A stretch of DNA of 64,000 nt, from NCBI RefSeq assembly GCF_019551475.1, contig NZ_CP047159.1, positions 2,480,001 to 2,544,000 of the forward strand, written 5' to 3'. Below the pieces are notes generated by a model. The model did not search any database, had not been told where the DNA came from, and saw only the letters and a program-made list of their open reading frames with translations. Below are positions 25,925 to 35,298 of this stretch, one piece after another. The stretch is from Prevotella sp. Rep29 (GTDB lineage: Bacteria > Bacteroidota > Bacteroidia > Bacteroidales > Bacteroidaceae). Position 1 is the stretch's first letter. Each line of letters begins with the position of its first letter. The position numbers were made by a program, and so were the translations under genes.

Positions 25925-26734
25925 TTAATTTACACAGCCCTCCGTTATTTTTTGCATGATGCGGCACGTCTCCACCGCTTCCCTCACGTCGTGTACCCGC
26001 AGGATGTCGGCTCCCTTGAGGAGTGCTGTGGCGTGGAGCGCCGTCGTTCCGTTGAGTGCCTGCTCGGGGGTGATGTCCAAGAGCCGGTATATCATTGACT
26101 TCCGCGAGATGCCCACCAGCAACGGCAGCGCCAGTTCATGGAACTTCTCAAGTTGGCTGAATATGGCGTAGTTGTCGTCTAAGGTCTTTCCGAAGCCGAA
26201 GCCCGGGTCGAGGATGACGTCGCTGACGCCCATCTGGAAGAGTATCTGCGTCTTGCGTGCAAACATCAGGACGGACTCGCGCAGGGTGGGCTGCACCGAC
26301 ATCAGGACGTAGGGCACCCGCAATGCTGCCACCGTCTCAAACATGCCCGGCTCCTCTCCTTCCGCCACATCGTTGATCATGTCTGCTCCAAATTCTTCGA
26401 CGCACATGCGAGCCACCGATGGGCGGAACGTATCTACGCTGACGATGGCATCGGGATGCTCGCGCCGCACGATAGCGAGGCAGTGGCGCAGACGGTCGCG
26501 CTCCTCCGCTTCACTCACAACGGCTCCTCCCGGTCGGGTGGAACAGGCTCCCACGTCAATCATGTCGCCCCCTTGCGCGATGATTTCGTTGGCACGCTCC
26601 GCAATTTCCCGCTCGCTCTGCATCCGGCTCCCCGTGAAAAAGGAGTCGGGCGTGTAGTTGAGAATGCCCATCACTAGTGGCTTGTCGAGACTGACGAGCT
26701 GTCCTTTTATCCGTATGGTGTAACCTTTGTTCAT
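25925..26734 (-). CDS. folP: Dihydropteroate synthase
   Basis: Condenses pterin pyrophosphate with p-aminobenzoate in folate synthesis; the sulfonamide target. 269 residues with MGILNYTPDSFFTGSR (about 22), MIDVGACSTRPGG (about 58) and DPGFGFGKTLDDN (about 180). The start codon is 6 bp from a run of 7-bp repeats that occupies the ribosome-binding region. The downstream gene is cdaA across a repeat-filled gap. Confidence 0.95.
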   Translation of the reverse strand: MNKGYTIRIKGQLVSLDKPLVMGILNYTPDSFFTGSRMQSEREIAERANEIIAQGGDMIDVGACSTRPGGAVVSEAEERDRLRHCLAIVRREHPDAIVSVDTFRPSVARMCVEEFGADMINDVAEGEEPGMFETVAALRVPYVLMSVQPTLRESVLMFARKTQILFQMGVSDVILDPGFGFGKTLDDNYAIFSQLEKFHELALPLLVGISRKSMIYRLLDITPEQALNGTTALHATALLKGADILRVHDVREAVETCRIMQKITEGCVN

Positions 26735-26740
26735 TTTTGA

Positions 26741-26775
26741 GGTTTGAGATTTGAGGTTTGAGGTTTGAGGTTTGA
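26741..26775. repeat. Heptanucleotide run in the folP leader
   Basis: Five copies of AGGTTTG (one AGATTTG), followed by a partial unit, directly upstream of the folP ATG on the minus strand. Slippage would change the leader length. Confidence 0.75.
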
Positions 26776-26788
26776 GAATCCTTTTTTC

Positions 26789-28123
26789 CTATATGATTGG
26801 CAGTGATATGCCGTTGATTTTCTGATAGACGTCGAGCGCATAGATGTCGGTCATTCCACTGATGTAGTCGATGACTGCCATGATGCGCGTCTCGAGGTCG
26901 TCGGCATCGATTTCGTACTGACTGGATACGCGCTGGATGAGCTGTTTCGAATAGAAGCGCTCCGGATAGAGCACGGCATCAATCATCTGCTCCATGAGCG
27001 TCTCCATGATTTTATATCCCGACAGTTCTATGTCGATCACTATCTTGCTCTTGTAAATCCGCTCGAGAGAGAGTTTCGTGCAGCGCTGATATGCTGCCCG
27101 CGGGATGTCCGAAATGGCGTCCACGAGACTGCCGGCGAATGTTCCTGCGAGAATCTCCTCCTCATGGTTGACGAACACCTGCACGCACTCGTTTTCGAGC
27201 AGTCCGATGACCGATGCCCGGAGGAACACCACCTTCTCGTTGTTGTCGGTGATTCCATCATCGACGATGCGCTGCCTGAGGTGTTGCTGCTTGTCGTCCG
27301 GGAAGAAGCCGAGCAACAGGCTTTCCGTCTCGTCATAGGAGAGCAGTTTCAGTTTGTGGGCATCCTCGATATCCATGATTTCATAACAGATATCGTCAGC
27401 CGCTTCCACGAGGAACACGAGCGGGTGGCGTGCCCATCGCTCATGCCCGTTGCCCATCGCCATCAATGGAATTTCGAGTTCATCGGCTATCTTTTGATAG
27501 TCTTCGTACTCGGAAGTGAAGAAACCGAACTTGTTTTTCGCGGCGAACAGCGAGGGATGCGGATATTTCACGATGCTGGCAAGCGTCGTGTAGGTCATGA
27601 CAAAGCCTCCCGCACGCCGACCCTTGAAACGGTGGGTCAACAGCCGGAAAGCGTTGGCGTTTCCGTCGAAGCGCGTGATGTCTGCCCAGAAGAGCGGACT
27701 GACCTGACTCTGCAGATGCTTCCCCGGTCCATCCTTGAAATAGGCTTGTATGGCTTTTTCGCCCGAATGTCCGAACGGCGGATTCCCGAGGTCGTGTGCG
27801 AGACACGCCGCCGCCACGATGGTTCCTATCTCCTGGAAGAGTGTGTCGCGCAGTTCCGGGTGCTTTTTTGTCAACAGCCGAGCCACATCGTTTCCCAGCG
27901 ACATGCCGACGGATGCCACTTCAAGACTGTGCGTCAAGCGGTTGTGCACGAAGATGCTTCCCGGTAGCGGAAACACCTGCGTCTTGTTCTGCAGTCGGCG
28001 GAAAGGTGCGGAGAAGATGAGACGGTCGTAGTCACGCTTGAACTCCGTGCGCTCATCATGCCGCTCGGGATGCTGCCGCTCCTGTCCGAGCCGCTTATTG
28101 GATATCAGTTTCTGCCAATTCAT
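26789..28123 (-). CDS. dgt: dGTP triphosphohydrolase
   Basis: HD-domain enzyme that removes triphosphate from dGTP (or other dNTPs). 444 residues from ATG 28123 (MNWQKLISNKRLGQER); the upstream in-frame stretch lacks family character. Motifs: RRLQNKTQVFPL, the metal-binding HNRLTHSLEVASVG, and LAHDLGNPPFGHSGE. It lies just upstream of folP on the same strand and is divergent from dut, the other nucleotide-pool enzyme here. Confidence 0.92.
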   Translation of the reverse strand: MNWQKLISNKRLGQERQHPERHDERTEFKRDYDRLIFSAPFRRLQNKTQVFPLPGSIFVHNRLTHSLEVASVGMSLGNDVARLLTKKHPELRDTLFQEIGTIVAAACLAHDLGNPPFGHSGEKAIQAYFKDGPGKHLQSQVSPLFWADITRFDGNANAFRLLTHRFKGRRAGGFVMTYTTLASIVKYPHPSLFAAKNKFGFFTSEYEDYQKIADELEIPLMAMGNGHERWARHPLVFLVEAADDICYEIMDIEDAHKLKLLSYDETESLLLGFFPDDKQQHLRQRIVDDGITDNNEKVVFLRASVIGLLENECVQVFVNHEEEILAGTFAGSLVDAISDIPRAAYQRCTKLSLERIYKSKIVIDIELSGYKIMETLMEQMIDAVLYPERFYSKQLIQRVSSQYEIDADDLETRIMAVIDYISGMTDIYALDVYQKINGISLPII

Positions 28124-28287
28124 CTTCTTTCTGTTTGTTGTCAACAAGAATGTCAACGGGAACGTCAACACAATTGATGTCCTGCAAAGGTACGTTTTTT
28201 TCTCCAAAGAGCGCATGTTTTTCAGAAAAAAGGGTGCCCGTATCGTCTTTTTTTCCCACAAAATATGTTTATATGAGGATTATTTAT

Positions 28288-28295
28288 TATTTTTG
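28288..28295 (+). promoter_or_regulatory. -7 box of the dut operon
   Basis: TATTTTTG about 80 bp before dut. The upstream TTTG is not clear at the expected spacing. Confidence 0.45.
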
Positions 28296-28374
28296 CAGAC
28301 TATAACGGACTGCCGACTTTGGGTAAGAAGCCTCGTCTGCGCAGTTCGGGAAAGAAGACCAATCCGACAGAGAT

Positions 28375-28818
28375 ATGACAGATTTAGTAATTAAAATCGT
28401 AAACAAAGGACACCAGCCGCTCCCTGCCTACGCCACACCACTGAGTGCAGGCATGGACATCCGTGCCAATCTGGAACAACCCATTACGCTGAAACCATTG
28501 GAACGAAAGCTCATCCCGACAGGGCTCTACATCGCCCTTCCCGACGGTTACGAGGCACAGATTCGTCCACGCAGCGGACTGGCACTGAAACGCGGCATCA
28601 CCGTGCTGAACTCACCGGGCACCATCGATGCCGACTATCGCGGAGAGGTGGGCGTCCTGCTGATTAATCTCTCGAACGAGGAATTTGTGGTCAGCGACGG
28701 CGAGCGCATCGCACAGATGGTCATCGCACGCCACGAGCAGCCCCGATGGGAGACCGTGGAAGAACTGGACGAGACGGAACGCGGCACCGGAGGATACGGA
28801 CACACGGGCATCAAATAA
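28375..28818 (+). CDS. dut: dUTP diphosphatase
   Basis: Hydrolyses dUTP to dUMP, keeping uracil out of DNA. The trimeric dUTPase motifs are all present in 147 residues: [33 protein letters not shown] and the C-terminal [10 protein letters not shown] that closes over the active site. It begins a run of four envelope/nucleotide genes. Confidence 0.95.
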   Translation: MTDLVIKIVNKGHQPLPAYATPLSAGMDIRANLEQPITLKPLERKLIPTGLYIALPDGYEAQIRPRSGLALKRGITVLNSPGTIDADYRGEVGVLLINLSNEEFVVSDGERIAQMVIARHEQPRWETVEELDETERGTGGYGHTGIK

Positions 28819-28837
28819 CCATTAAGGACAGACGGCA

Positions 28838-30595
28838 ATGAAGGCGGTAGTAAAAATCATGATCATGGCGGTTCTCACAGCTATTATTTCAAGCTGCGGG
28901 AAACATGTCGTCGCTTCCGCCGGACACCCCGCCCCACCAGCCAGCGCCGTCCTTTCGGAGGAGGACCGCCAACGGTTCGACCACTTCTTCCTTGAAGCCT
29001 TATGCCAACAAGAGAAGGGCAATTACACCGATGCCTTTGAGATGCTGTCACACTGTCTGGCTATCGACTCCACTTCCGCTGAAGTCTATTTCCTGCTCTC
29101 CTCCTATTATGCCGACCTGAAAAAAGACTCACTGACCATGGTCTATATGAAGCGGGCTGCCGAACTCAATCCCGACAACAACTTCTATCTCGAGCGCTTC
29201 GGGCAGTCGCTCCTGAACATCGGCGAATACGACCAGGCTGTCGATATCTACGAACGGTTATATGCCAACAACCGCCACCGCACGGACGTGCTGGAACTGT
29301 TGCTGAAGATTTATGAGTACAACAAGAATCACAAAATGATGATTGACGTGCTGAACAGGATGGAGCTCGTGGACGGCAGTTCCGAACAGCTCACGCTGAA
29401 CAAGATGCACGTCTATGCCCTGCAAGGCAAGAAGGAAGAAGAGTTCAACGAGCTGAAAGGACTTACGGAGAGAAATCCTTATGACCTGAACTATCGCGTC
29501 ATGCTGGGCAACTGGATGGTTCAGAACGAGCGCGGCGATGAGGCCTTGTCGCTGTTCAAGGAGGTGCTGGACGCAGAGCCCGACAACCTCTCTGCCCAAC
29601 TGTCCCTGGCAGATTATTACAAATCTGTGGGGCAGGATTCCATTGCCGACACAATGATTGAACAAATACTCATCGACAAGAAGACGCCTTCCGACACCAA
29701 GCTCTCACTCATCCGGCAAATCATCATGGAGAACCAGCAACACGGCGGCGATTCGACTGTCGTGCTCAACCTCTTCGACCGCATCCTCGCCACTCCACAG
29801 ACAAATGCCGACATTGCGGAAATCAAAGTGGCTTACATGTTTCTCTGCAACATGCCCAAAGAAGATATCCGAAAAGCCCTGCAGGACGTTCTCGCAATCG
29901 CTCCGGACAACGTGACGGCACGCATCCAACTGCTGCAAAACATCTGGGAAACAGAAAACTACAAGGAAATCATCCGGCTGGCACAGGCAGGAACAGCGTA
30001 CAACCCCGACGAGATGGTGTTCTATTATTTCCTCGGAATGGCTTATTATCAAACGGATGAACACGATGAGGCGCTCGACGCCCTTCGACGTGGCGTGAGC
30101 CAAATCAACGAAAAGAGCAACAAGGAGTTTGTCAGCGACTTTTACGCCATCATGGGCGACATCCTCCACGAAAAGGGACAAAACAAACAGGCATTCGAAG
30201 CATACGACAGTTGTCTGGTGTGGAAAGCAGATAATTACGGGGCGCTGAACAACTACGCCTACTACCTGAGCGAACTGGGACAAGACCTGGACCGCGCCGA
30301 ACAAATGAGTTTCAAGACCATCAAGGCAGAACCCGAAAACCCCATCTATCTCGACACCTATGCGTGGATTCTCTTCATGGAAGAAAAGTATGAAGAGGCT
30401 AAAGTCTATATCGACCAAGCCTTAGCGAACGACTCCACGCTGAGCAGCGTGTATTTCGAACACGCCGGAGACATTTATTCGAAAACCAGAGATACGGGAA
30501 AAGCCGTTGAATTCTGGAAAAAAGCATTGGAGCAAGACAAAGAAAATGCCTTGCTGAGAAAGAAAATCAAACTGAAGAAATATGTCAAGAAGTAA
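28838..30595 (+). CDS. TPR lipoprotein
   Basis: 585 residues with a lipobox (LTAIISSC, cysteine at about 19) and many tetratricopeptide repeats across about 45-580 (for example ALYALQGK-type and LALAxDSTL-type helices, EYDQAVDIYERLYANN). It stands between dut and a DUF4292 lipoprotein, an order conserved in Bacteroidales. It is presumably a scaffold in the periplasm or on the outer membrane. The stop overlaps the next gene by a few bases. Confidence 0.85.
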   Translation: MKAVVKIMIMAVLTAIISSCGKHVVASAGHPAPPASAVLSEEDRQRFDHFFLEALCQQEKGNYTDAFEMLSHCLAIDSTSAEVYFLLSSYYADLKKDSLTMVYMKRAAELNPDNNFYLERFGQSLLNIGEYDQAVDIYERLYANNRHRTDVLELLLKIYEYNKNHKMMIDVLNRMELVDGSSEQLTLNKMHVYALQGKKEEEFNELKGLTERNPYDLNYRVMLGNWMVQNERGDEALSLFKEVLDAEPDNLSAQLSLADYYKSVGQDSIADTMIEQILIDKKTPSDTKLSLIRQIIMENQQHGGDSTVVLNLFDRILATPQTNADIAEIKVAYMFLCNMPKEDIRKALQDVLAIAPDNVTARIQLLQNIWETENYKEIIRLAQAGTAYNPDEMVFYYFLGMAYYQTDEHDEALDALRRGVSQINEKSNKEFVSDFYAIMGDILHEKGQNKQAFEAYDSCLVWKADNYGALNNYAYYLSELGQDLDRAEQMSFKTIKAEPENPIYLDTYAWILFMEEKYEEAKVYIDQALANDSTLSSVYFEHAGDIYSKTRDTGKAVEFWKKALEQDKENALLRKKIKLKKYVKK

Positions 30596-30599
30596 CAAT

Positions 30600-31475
30600 A
30601 TGATTATGAACAGAAGAAACATCACCGCAACAATATGCCTCAGCGCATTGCTCATCATCACGGCATGTGCCACGAAGAAAGAGGTGTCTGAAAACAAAAA
30701 GGGTACAGAGCCCGTTCAATCAGTCACTCAGGGACTCCGCTTCGTGCAAAAGGTCTCGGACAACGCCGTATATAGCAAGAATATCGTTTCGAAAATAGAC
30801 TTTTCTGTCAACACCGGAGGGAAAAATATTTCGGTGGGAGGCTCCATCCACATGCGCAAGGACGACGTTATCCGCATCCAACTCACGCCGATGGGACTCA
30901 TCGAAGTGGGGCGCATCGAACTCACTCCCGAATATGTCTTAATCATGGACCGCATACACAAAGAGTATATCCAGGCATCGTATAAAGACGTGGAGTTCCT
31001 GAACAAGAACGGACTCAACTTCTATTCGCTGCAAGCCATGTTCTGGAACCAGCTTTTCATACCCGGCGAACAACGGGTGAGCGAAACGGCGCTTGAGCAA
31101 TACAAGACAGGAAATGCTGCCGGCAACATGATACCCATCACACTGCAACAGGGCAACATGACGTATGTATGGAACGCCAGCGAACAGACAGCACTCATCC
31201 TCAACGCCATCGTCAGCTACAGCAGCAAGCAGCACGGTGTCTCAAAGCTCGACTGGAAATACGAAGACTTCAAGGCGCTCGGCTCGAAAAAGTTTCCCTA
31301 CAACCACCTGTTCACACTCTCAACCGAAGCCTCCGGAAAAAAGAAGACCATCAACGTGGGCATCAAAATGAACAAAGTCACGACCGACAGCAACTGGGAG
31401 GCACGGACAACCGTGTCTGCAAAATACAAGAAAGTAACCGTAGAAGATGTAATTAACAAAATAATGAATCTGTAG
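30600..31475 (+). CDS. DUF4292 lipoprotein
   Basis: Start chosen at an ATG (30600); 30582 and 30606 are alternatives. The signal ends in a lipobox (SALLIITAC). The body has GGSIHMRKDDVIRIQLTPM and VGRIELTPEYVLIMDRIHK, typical of DUF4292, a LolA/LolB-like fold. Since LolB is hard to find in Bacteroidetes, a role in lipoprotein delivery is plausible but unproven. It abuts the EnvC-like gene (stop TAG then ATG). Confidence 0.8.
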   Translation: MIMNRRNITATICLSALLIITACATKKEVSENKKGTEPVQSVTQGLRFVQKVSDNAVYSKNIVSKIDFSVNTGGKNISVGGSIHMRKDDVIRIQLTPMGLIEVGRIELTPEYVLIMDRIHKEYIQASYKDVEFLNKNGLNFYSLQAMFWNQLFIPGEQRVSETALEQYKTGNAAGNMIPITLQQGNMTYVWNASEQTALILNAIVSYSSKQHGVSKLDWKYEDFKALGSKKFPYNHLFTLSTEASGKKKTINVGIKMNKVTTDSNWEARTTVSAKYKKVTVEDVINKIMNL

Positions 31476-33128
31476 ATGAAACGCTATTCCATATTCCTAC
31501 TGATATTCCTGTTCACGCTCTCCTCTGCGGCACAGCAGCGGAGAACAACCCAAAGAAGAGCAACGACCACCCAAAAGCGGACGACTGCTCAGCGCAAGCC
31601 CGCGACAAAGAAACAGCGCAAGGCAACTACCAAGAAAAGTACGAAGAAGACAACCACCCAAAAGCAAGCAAGTGGTCCAAAACAACCCAAATATTCCACT
31701 GCGGAAATCAAAGGATTGGAAAACCAGAGAAACCAAATACAGAGAAACATCAACGAGCAACAAAAGAAACTTTCAGCCAACAAAGCCGACGTCAAAAAGC
31801 GACTGCAGAACCTCATGGTCATCAACGGAGAAATCGCTTCCCACCAACGTGCCATCGAAGGCTATCAGGCAGACATACAACACCTTGACGAGAACATCAA
31901 TATCCTCAATGCACAGCTCGCAACACTCGAACAGCAACTCCGGGAAAAGAAACAGCAATTCGTGAAATCCATGCAATATCTCACGAAAAACCGCAACACG
32001 CAAGACAAACTCATGTTCGTCTTCAGCGCTAAAAACCTCACGCAGTCATACCGTCGCCTGCGGTTCGTAAGGGAATATGCCGCCTATCAACGCACGCTGG
32101 GCGAACAAATAAAAGCCAAACAAGCCGAAATCAGCAATAAGAACCAACAACTCGCTGTCGCGAAAAGCGATAAAAACACCCTCCTCAACAAAGGGAAACA
32201 GGAACAAAGCATACTCCAAACGAAACAGAACGAGCAGCAACAAATGGTGAAAAACCTGCAAAGTCAACAAAAAACCATACAGGGAATCATCAACGAGCAG
32301 CAAAAGCAACAGGCAAGCCTGAACGCACAAATCGACCGACTCGTAGCCATCGAAGTGGAAAAGGCACGGAAAAGAGCCATCGAGGAAGCACGGCGGAAAG
32401 CCGCTGCCGAAGCTGAAGCCAAGCGTAAACGGGAAGCTGAACTCGCAAGGAAAAGGGCGGAAGCTGAGCTTGCGGCAAGGGAAAACGAAAGGCGTATTGC
32501 CGAAGCACGCGAAAAAGAAGCACGAATGAAAGCTGCTGCCGCAAAAACAGCCAATAAGAACTCGGCAGAAAAAGAGGCTGCCAACCAAGCGGCGCGAGAA
32601 GCAGAAGCAGAAAGAATAGCAGCCGAAAGAAAAGCCAATGCCGACAAAGCACGACGCGAAAAAGACATCGCCGAAACCAAAAAGAATAATGAGGAAGCCG
32701 GCATGGTCAGTTCCGTGGACCGGAAAATTAGCGGAAGCTTTGAAAACAACAAGGGAAGACTGCCCATGCCCATCACGGGCAGCTACCGCATCACACGGCA
32801 CTTCGGAAACTATAACGTCGAAGGACTCAGAAACGTGAAGCTCAACAGCAAAGGAATCAACATCCAAGGACAAAGCGGCGCACAGGCACGAAGCATCTTC
32901 GACGGAGAAGTCTGCGCCGTGTTCAGCTATGGAGGACAAATGAACGTCATGGTGAGACATGGCAGCTACATCTCGGTTTACAGCAACTTGCGGTCGGTCA
33001 GCGTACAAAAAGGACAAAAAGTGTCAACGCGCCAAACACTTGGAACCGTGGGAACAGACAACACCCTGCAATTCCAACTGCGAAGAGAGACCGCCCTGCT
33101 CAACCCCGAATCGTGGTTAGGCAGATAA
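31476..33128 (+). CDS. EnvC-like murein hydrolase activator with degenerate LytM domain
   Basis: 550 residues: a signal peptide (LLIFLFTLSSAAQ), a basic K/T/Q low-complexity stretch (about 20-72), a long coiled coil (about 80-400) and a C-terminal LytM/M23 domain (about 430-545). Metal-binding residues are missing: GINIQG replaces the usual H..GxDI element and VYSNL replaces the final HxH. It therefore probably activates an amidase rather than cutting peptidoglycan itself, as E. coli EnvC does. It closes the dut-TPR-DUF4292 operon. Confidence 0.88.
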   Translation: MKRYSIFLLIFLFTLSSAAQQRRTTQRRATTTQKRTTAQRKPATKKQRKATTKKSTKKTTTQKQASGPKQPKYSTAEIKGLENQRNQIQRNINEQQKKLSANKADVKKRLQNLMVINGEIASHQRAIEGYQADIQHLDENINILNAQLATLEQQLREKKQQFVKSMQYLTKNRNTQDKLMFVFSAKNLTQSYRRLRFVREYAAYQRTLGEQIKAKQAEISNKNQQLAVAKSDKNTLLNKGKQEQSILQTKQNEQQQMVKNLQSQQKTIQGIINEQQKQQASLNAQIDRLVAIEVEKARKRAIEEARRKAAAEAEAKRKREAELARKRAEAELAARENERRIAEAREKEARMKAAAAKTANKNSAEKEAANQAAREAEAERIAAERKANADKARREKDIAETKKNNEEAGMVSSVDRKISGSFENNKGRLPMPITGSYRITRHFGNYNVEGLRNVKLNSKGINIQGQSGAQARSIFDGEVCAVFSYGGQMNVMVRHGSYISVYSNLRSVSVQKGQKVSTRQTLGTVGTDNTLQFQLRRETALLNPESWLGR

Positions 33129-33143
33129 CCCTTTCAACTTCAC

Positions 33144-33360
33144 CTTGTATATTTATGCAGAGGCAGAAGTTTGAAACCGCTGTTTGTAAACACTTAAAAA
33201 CCAATGCGTTAGATATGGCTTTCCAAAAGTTCAACTTTTGCAAGCTAAAAGTTGAACTTTTAGGAGGTGAAAGTTGAACTTTTAGAGCACAAAAGTTCAA
33301 CTTTTGGAAAGCGAAAGTTCAACCGTATATTTATACGCCCTTTTCCGTATGTTTATACAG
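33144..33360 (+). repeat. 217-bp palindromic repeat element, copy 3
   Basis: CTTGTATATTTATGCA, the TTTGTAA box at offset 42, modules of the AAAAGTTCAACTTTT class, then GTATATTTATAC and GTATGTTTATACAG. Same length and direction as copies 1, 2 and 4. It lies between the EnvC-like gene and the promoter of the acyl-CoA ligase. Confidence 0.85.
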
Positions 33361-33437
33361 GGGTGTTTTGGTGGTCGGTTTCACCGAATTCGCGCTTCCC
33401 GCTTCCTGAATTTTTCCGAGAAAATTCTGCGGATTGT

Positions 33438-33468
33438 TTTGTTTTTCCCCAAATTTTCCTTAAATTTG
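33438..33468 (+). promoter_or_regulatory. Promoter of the acyl-CoA ligase operon
   Basis: TTTG (33438-33441), 19 bp, TAAATTTG (33461-33468). Full consensus, 22 bp before the ATG. Confidence 0.78.
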
Positions 33469-33489
33469 CAGAAATAAAAAACATCCGTT

Positions 33490-35298
33490 ATGCAGACAAT
33501 ATGTCATCTTTCCGTTCTTGTTCATGAGCAAGCAAAAAAATATGGCTCAAAAACTGCGCTGAACTATCGGGAATTCGGCAGTTTAAAATGGTCACAAATC
33601 TCATGGCAACAATTCTCCGAACAGGTGAAAAAGGTGTCTAACGCCTTACTGAACCTGAGTGTGAAGGTACAGGAAAACATTGGCGTTTTTTCACAAAACA
33701 CCATGCACTCACTGCTTACCGACTTCGGAGCGTTCGGCATACGCGCGGTAACCATCCCGTTTTATGCCACCAGCAGCGAGCAACAACTCCAATATATCAT
33801 CGGTGATGCGAACATACGCGTCCTTTTTGTCGGCGAACAGGAGCAATACGATAAGGCACATCGCATCTTCGCACTCTGCCCCACCCTGGAGCGCATCATC
33901 ATCTACGACCCCAGCGTCCGCATCAGTGTGCACGACACAAACGCCATCTACTTCCACGACTTCCTGAAATTGGGTGACAACCTGCCGCGACAAGCCGAAG
34001 TGGAAGCGTTGTATGCACAAGCAAACGAAGATGATATTGCCAACATACTTTATACCAGCGGGACAACCGGCGACTCAAAAGGAGTGGTCCTTACCTACAG
34101 TCAATACCATGCCGCTTTCGACGGCAACGACAAATGTGTGCCCGTCGGCGAGAACGACCGGGTGATGAACTTCCTGCCTTTCACACATGTCTTCGAGCGA
34201 GGATGGACATTCTTTGCCATGACCGAAGGGGCAGAATTTATCATCAACACCTATCCGCACGAAATCCAGCAGTCCATGCGTGAGACCCACCCCACATGTA
34301 TGTGTGCCGTTCCACGCTTCTGGGAGAAAGTATATGCCGGTGTCAATGCCAAGATTGATAACGCCAGCGGTATCAAGAAACGCCTGTTCCAAGACGCGCT
34401 GCGGGTCGGAAAGCGACACAACGTGGAATGTCTGGCGAGAGGGAAACGCCCGTCACCACTGCTTAGCATCAAATACAACTTCTACAACAAGACGCTGTTC
34501 AAACTGATACGCAAACAGTTGGGCTTGGAGAATGCCCATTTCTTCCCGACTGCCGGCTCAACAGTTTCGCCAGAAGTAGAGGAATTCGTGCACAGCATCG
34601 GCATCTTCATGATGGTGGGATATGGACTGACAGAAAGTCTTGCCACCGTCTCGTGCATCCACATGGACAAACCGTTCACCATCGGCTCCGTCGGACGCCC
34701 CATTCACAGCATTGATGTCAAAATCGGAGAGAACGATGAAATCCTACTGAAAGGACCGACCATCACACGGGGATACTATAAGCGCGAAGCCCTCAACGAA
34801 CAGAGTTTTGACAGTGAGGGATATTTCCGCACGGGCGATTCAGGATATCTCCAGAACGGCGAACTCTTCCTGAAAGAACGCATCAAAGACCTGTTCAAGA
34901 CGAGCAACGGCAAATACATCGCTCCGCAAATGATTGAAGCGAAAATACTGGTCGATAAATTCATTGACCAGATTGCAGTTATTGCCGATGAAAAGAAATT
35001 CGTTTCTGCCCTGATTATCCCCGACTATCCCTTGCTTGAGGAATATGCAAAGGAACACGACATCCCGTTTGACAGCCGTGAAGACCTCTGCAAGAACGAA
35101 CAAATCCATAAAATGTTTACCGAACGCATAGACACCCTGCAACAGTCGCTGGCAAGCTACGAAAAGATAAAACGCTTCACCCTGCTGCCACACCACTTCA
35201 CCATGGAAGCCGGAGAGCTGACCAACACGCTGAAAATCAAGCGCGCTGTGCTCAACAAAAACTATGCGAAGGAAATAGAAGAAATGTACAAGGAATGA
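33490..35298 (+). CDS. Long-chain acyl-CoA ligase (AMP-forming)
   Basis: 602 residues of the ANL adenylating superfamily. The P-loop-like motif is ILYTSGTTGDSKGVVLTY (about 178); GYGLTESLATVSC (about 378) is the A5 region, and the A7 block is YFRTGDSGYL. Further conserved parts (LPFTHVFERGWTFFAM, PRFWEKVY) favour a long-chain fatty acyl-CoA synthetase (FadD-like). The gene is coupled to prfB by an ATGA overlap. The cell would use it to activate exogenous or recycled fatty acids. Confidence 0.88.
   Translation: MQTICHLSVLVHEQAKKYGSKTALNYREFGSLKWSQISWQQFSEQVKKVSNALLNLSVKVQENIGVFSQNTMHSLLTDFGAFGIRAVTIPFYATSSEQQLQYIIGDANIRVLFVGEQEQYDKAHRIFALCPTLERIIIYDPSVRISVHDTNAIYFHDFLKLGDNLPRQAEVEALYAQANEDDIANILYTSGTTGDSKGVVLTYSQYHAAFDGNDKCVPVGENDRVMNFLPFTHVFERGWTFFAMTEGAEFIINTYPHEIQQSMRETHPTCMCAVPRFWEKVYAGVNAKIDNASGIKKRLFQDALRVGKRHNVECLARGKRPSPLLSIKYNFYNKTLFKLIRKQLGLENAHFFPTAGSTVSPEVEEFVHSIGIFMMVGYGLTESLATVSCIHMDKPFTIGSVGRPIHSIDVKIGENDEILLKGPTITRGYYKREALNEQSFDSEGYFRTGDSGYLQNGELFLKERIKDLFKTSNGKYIAPQMIEAKILVDKFIDQIAVIADEKKFVSALIIPDYPLLEEYAKEHDIPFDSREDLCKNEQIHKMFTERIDTLQQSLASYEKIKRFTLLPHHFTMEAGELTNTLKIKRAVLNKNYAKEIEEMYKE

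Noticed and set aside
32046-33017. 323-residue minus-strand frame over the EnvC-like gene
   Set aside because: Phe/Cys/Leu-rich mirror of the Lys/Glu/Ala coiled coil; no independent support.
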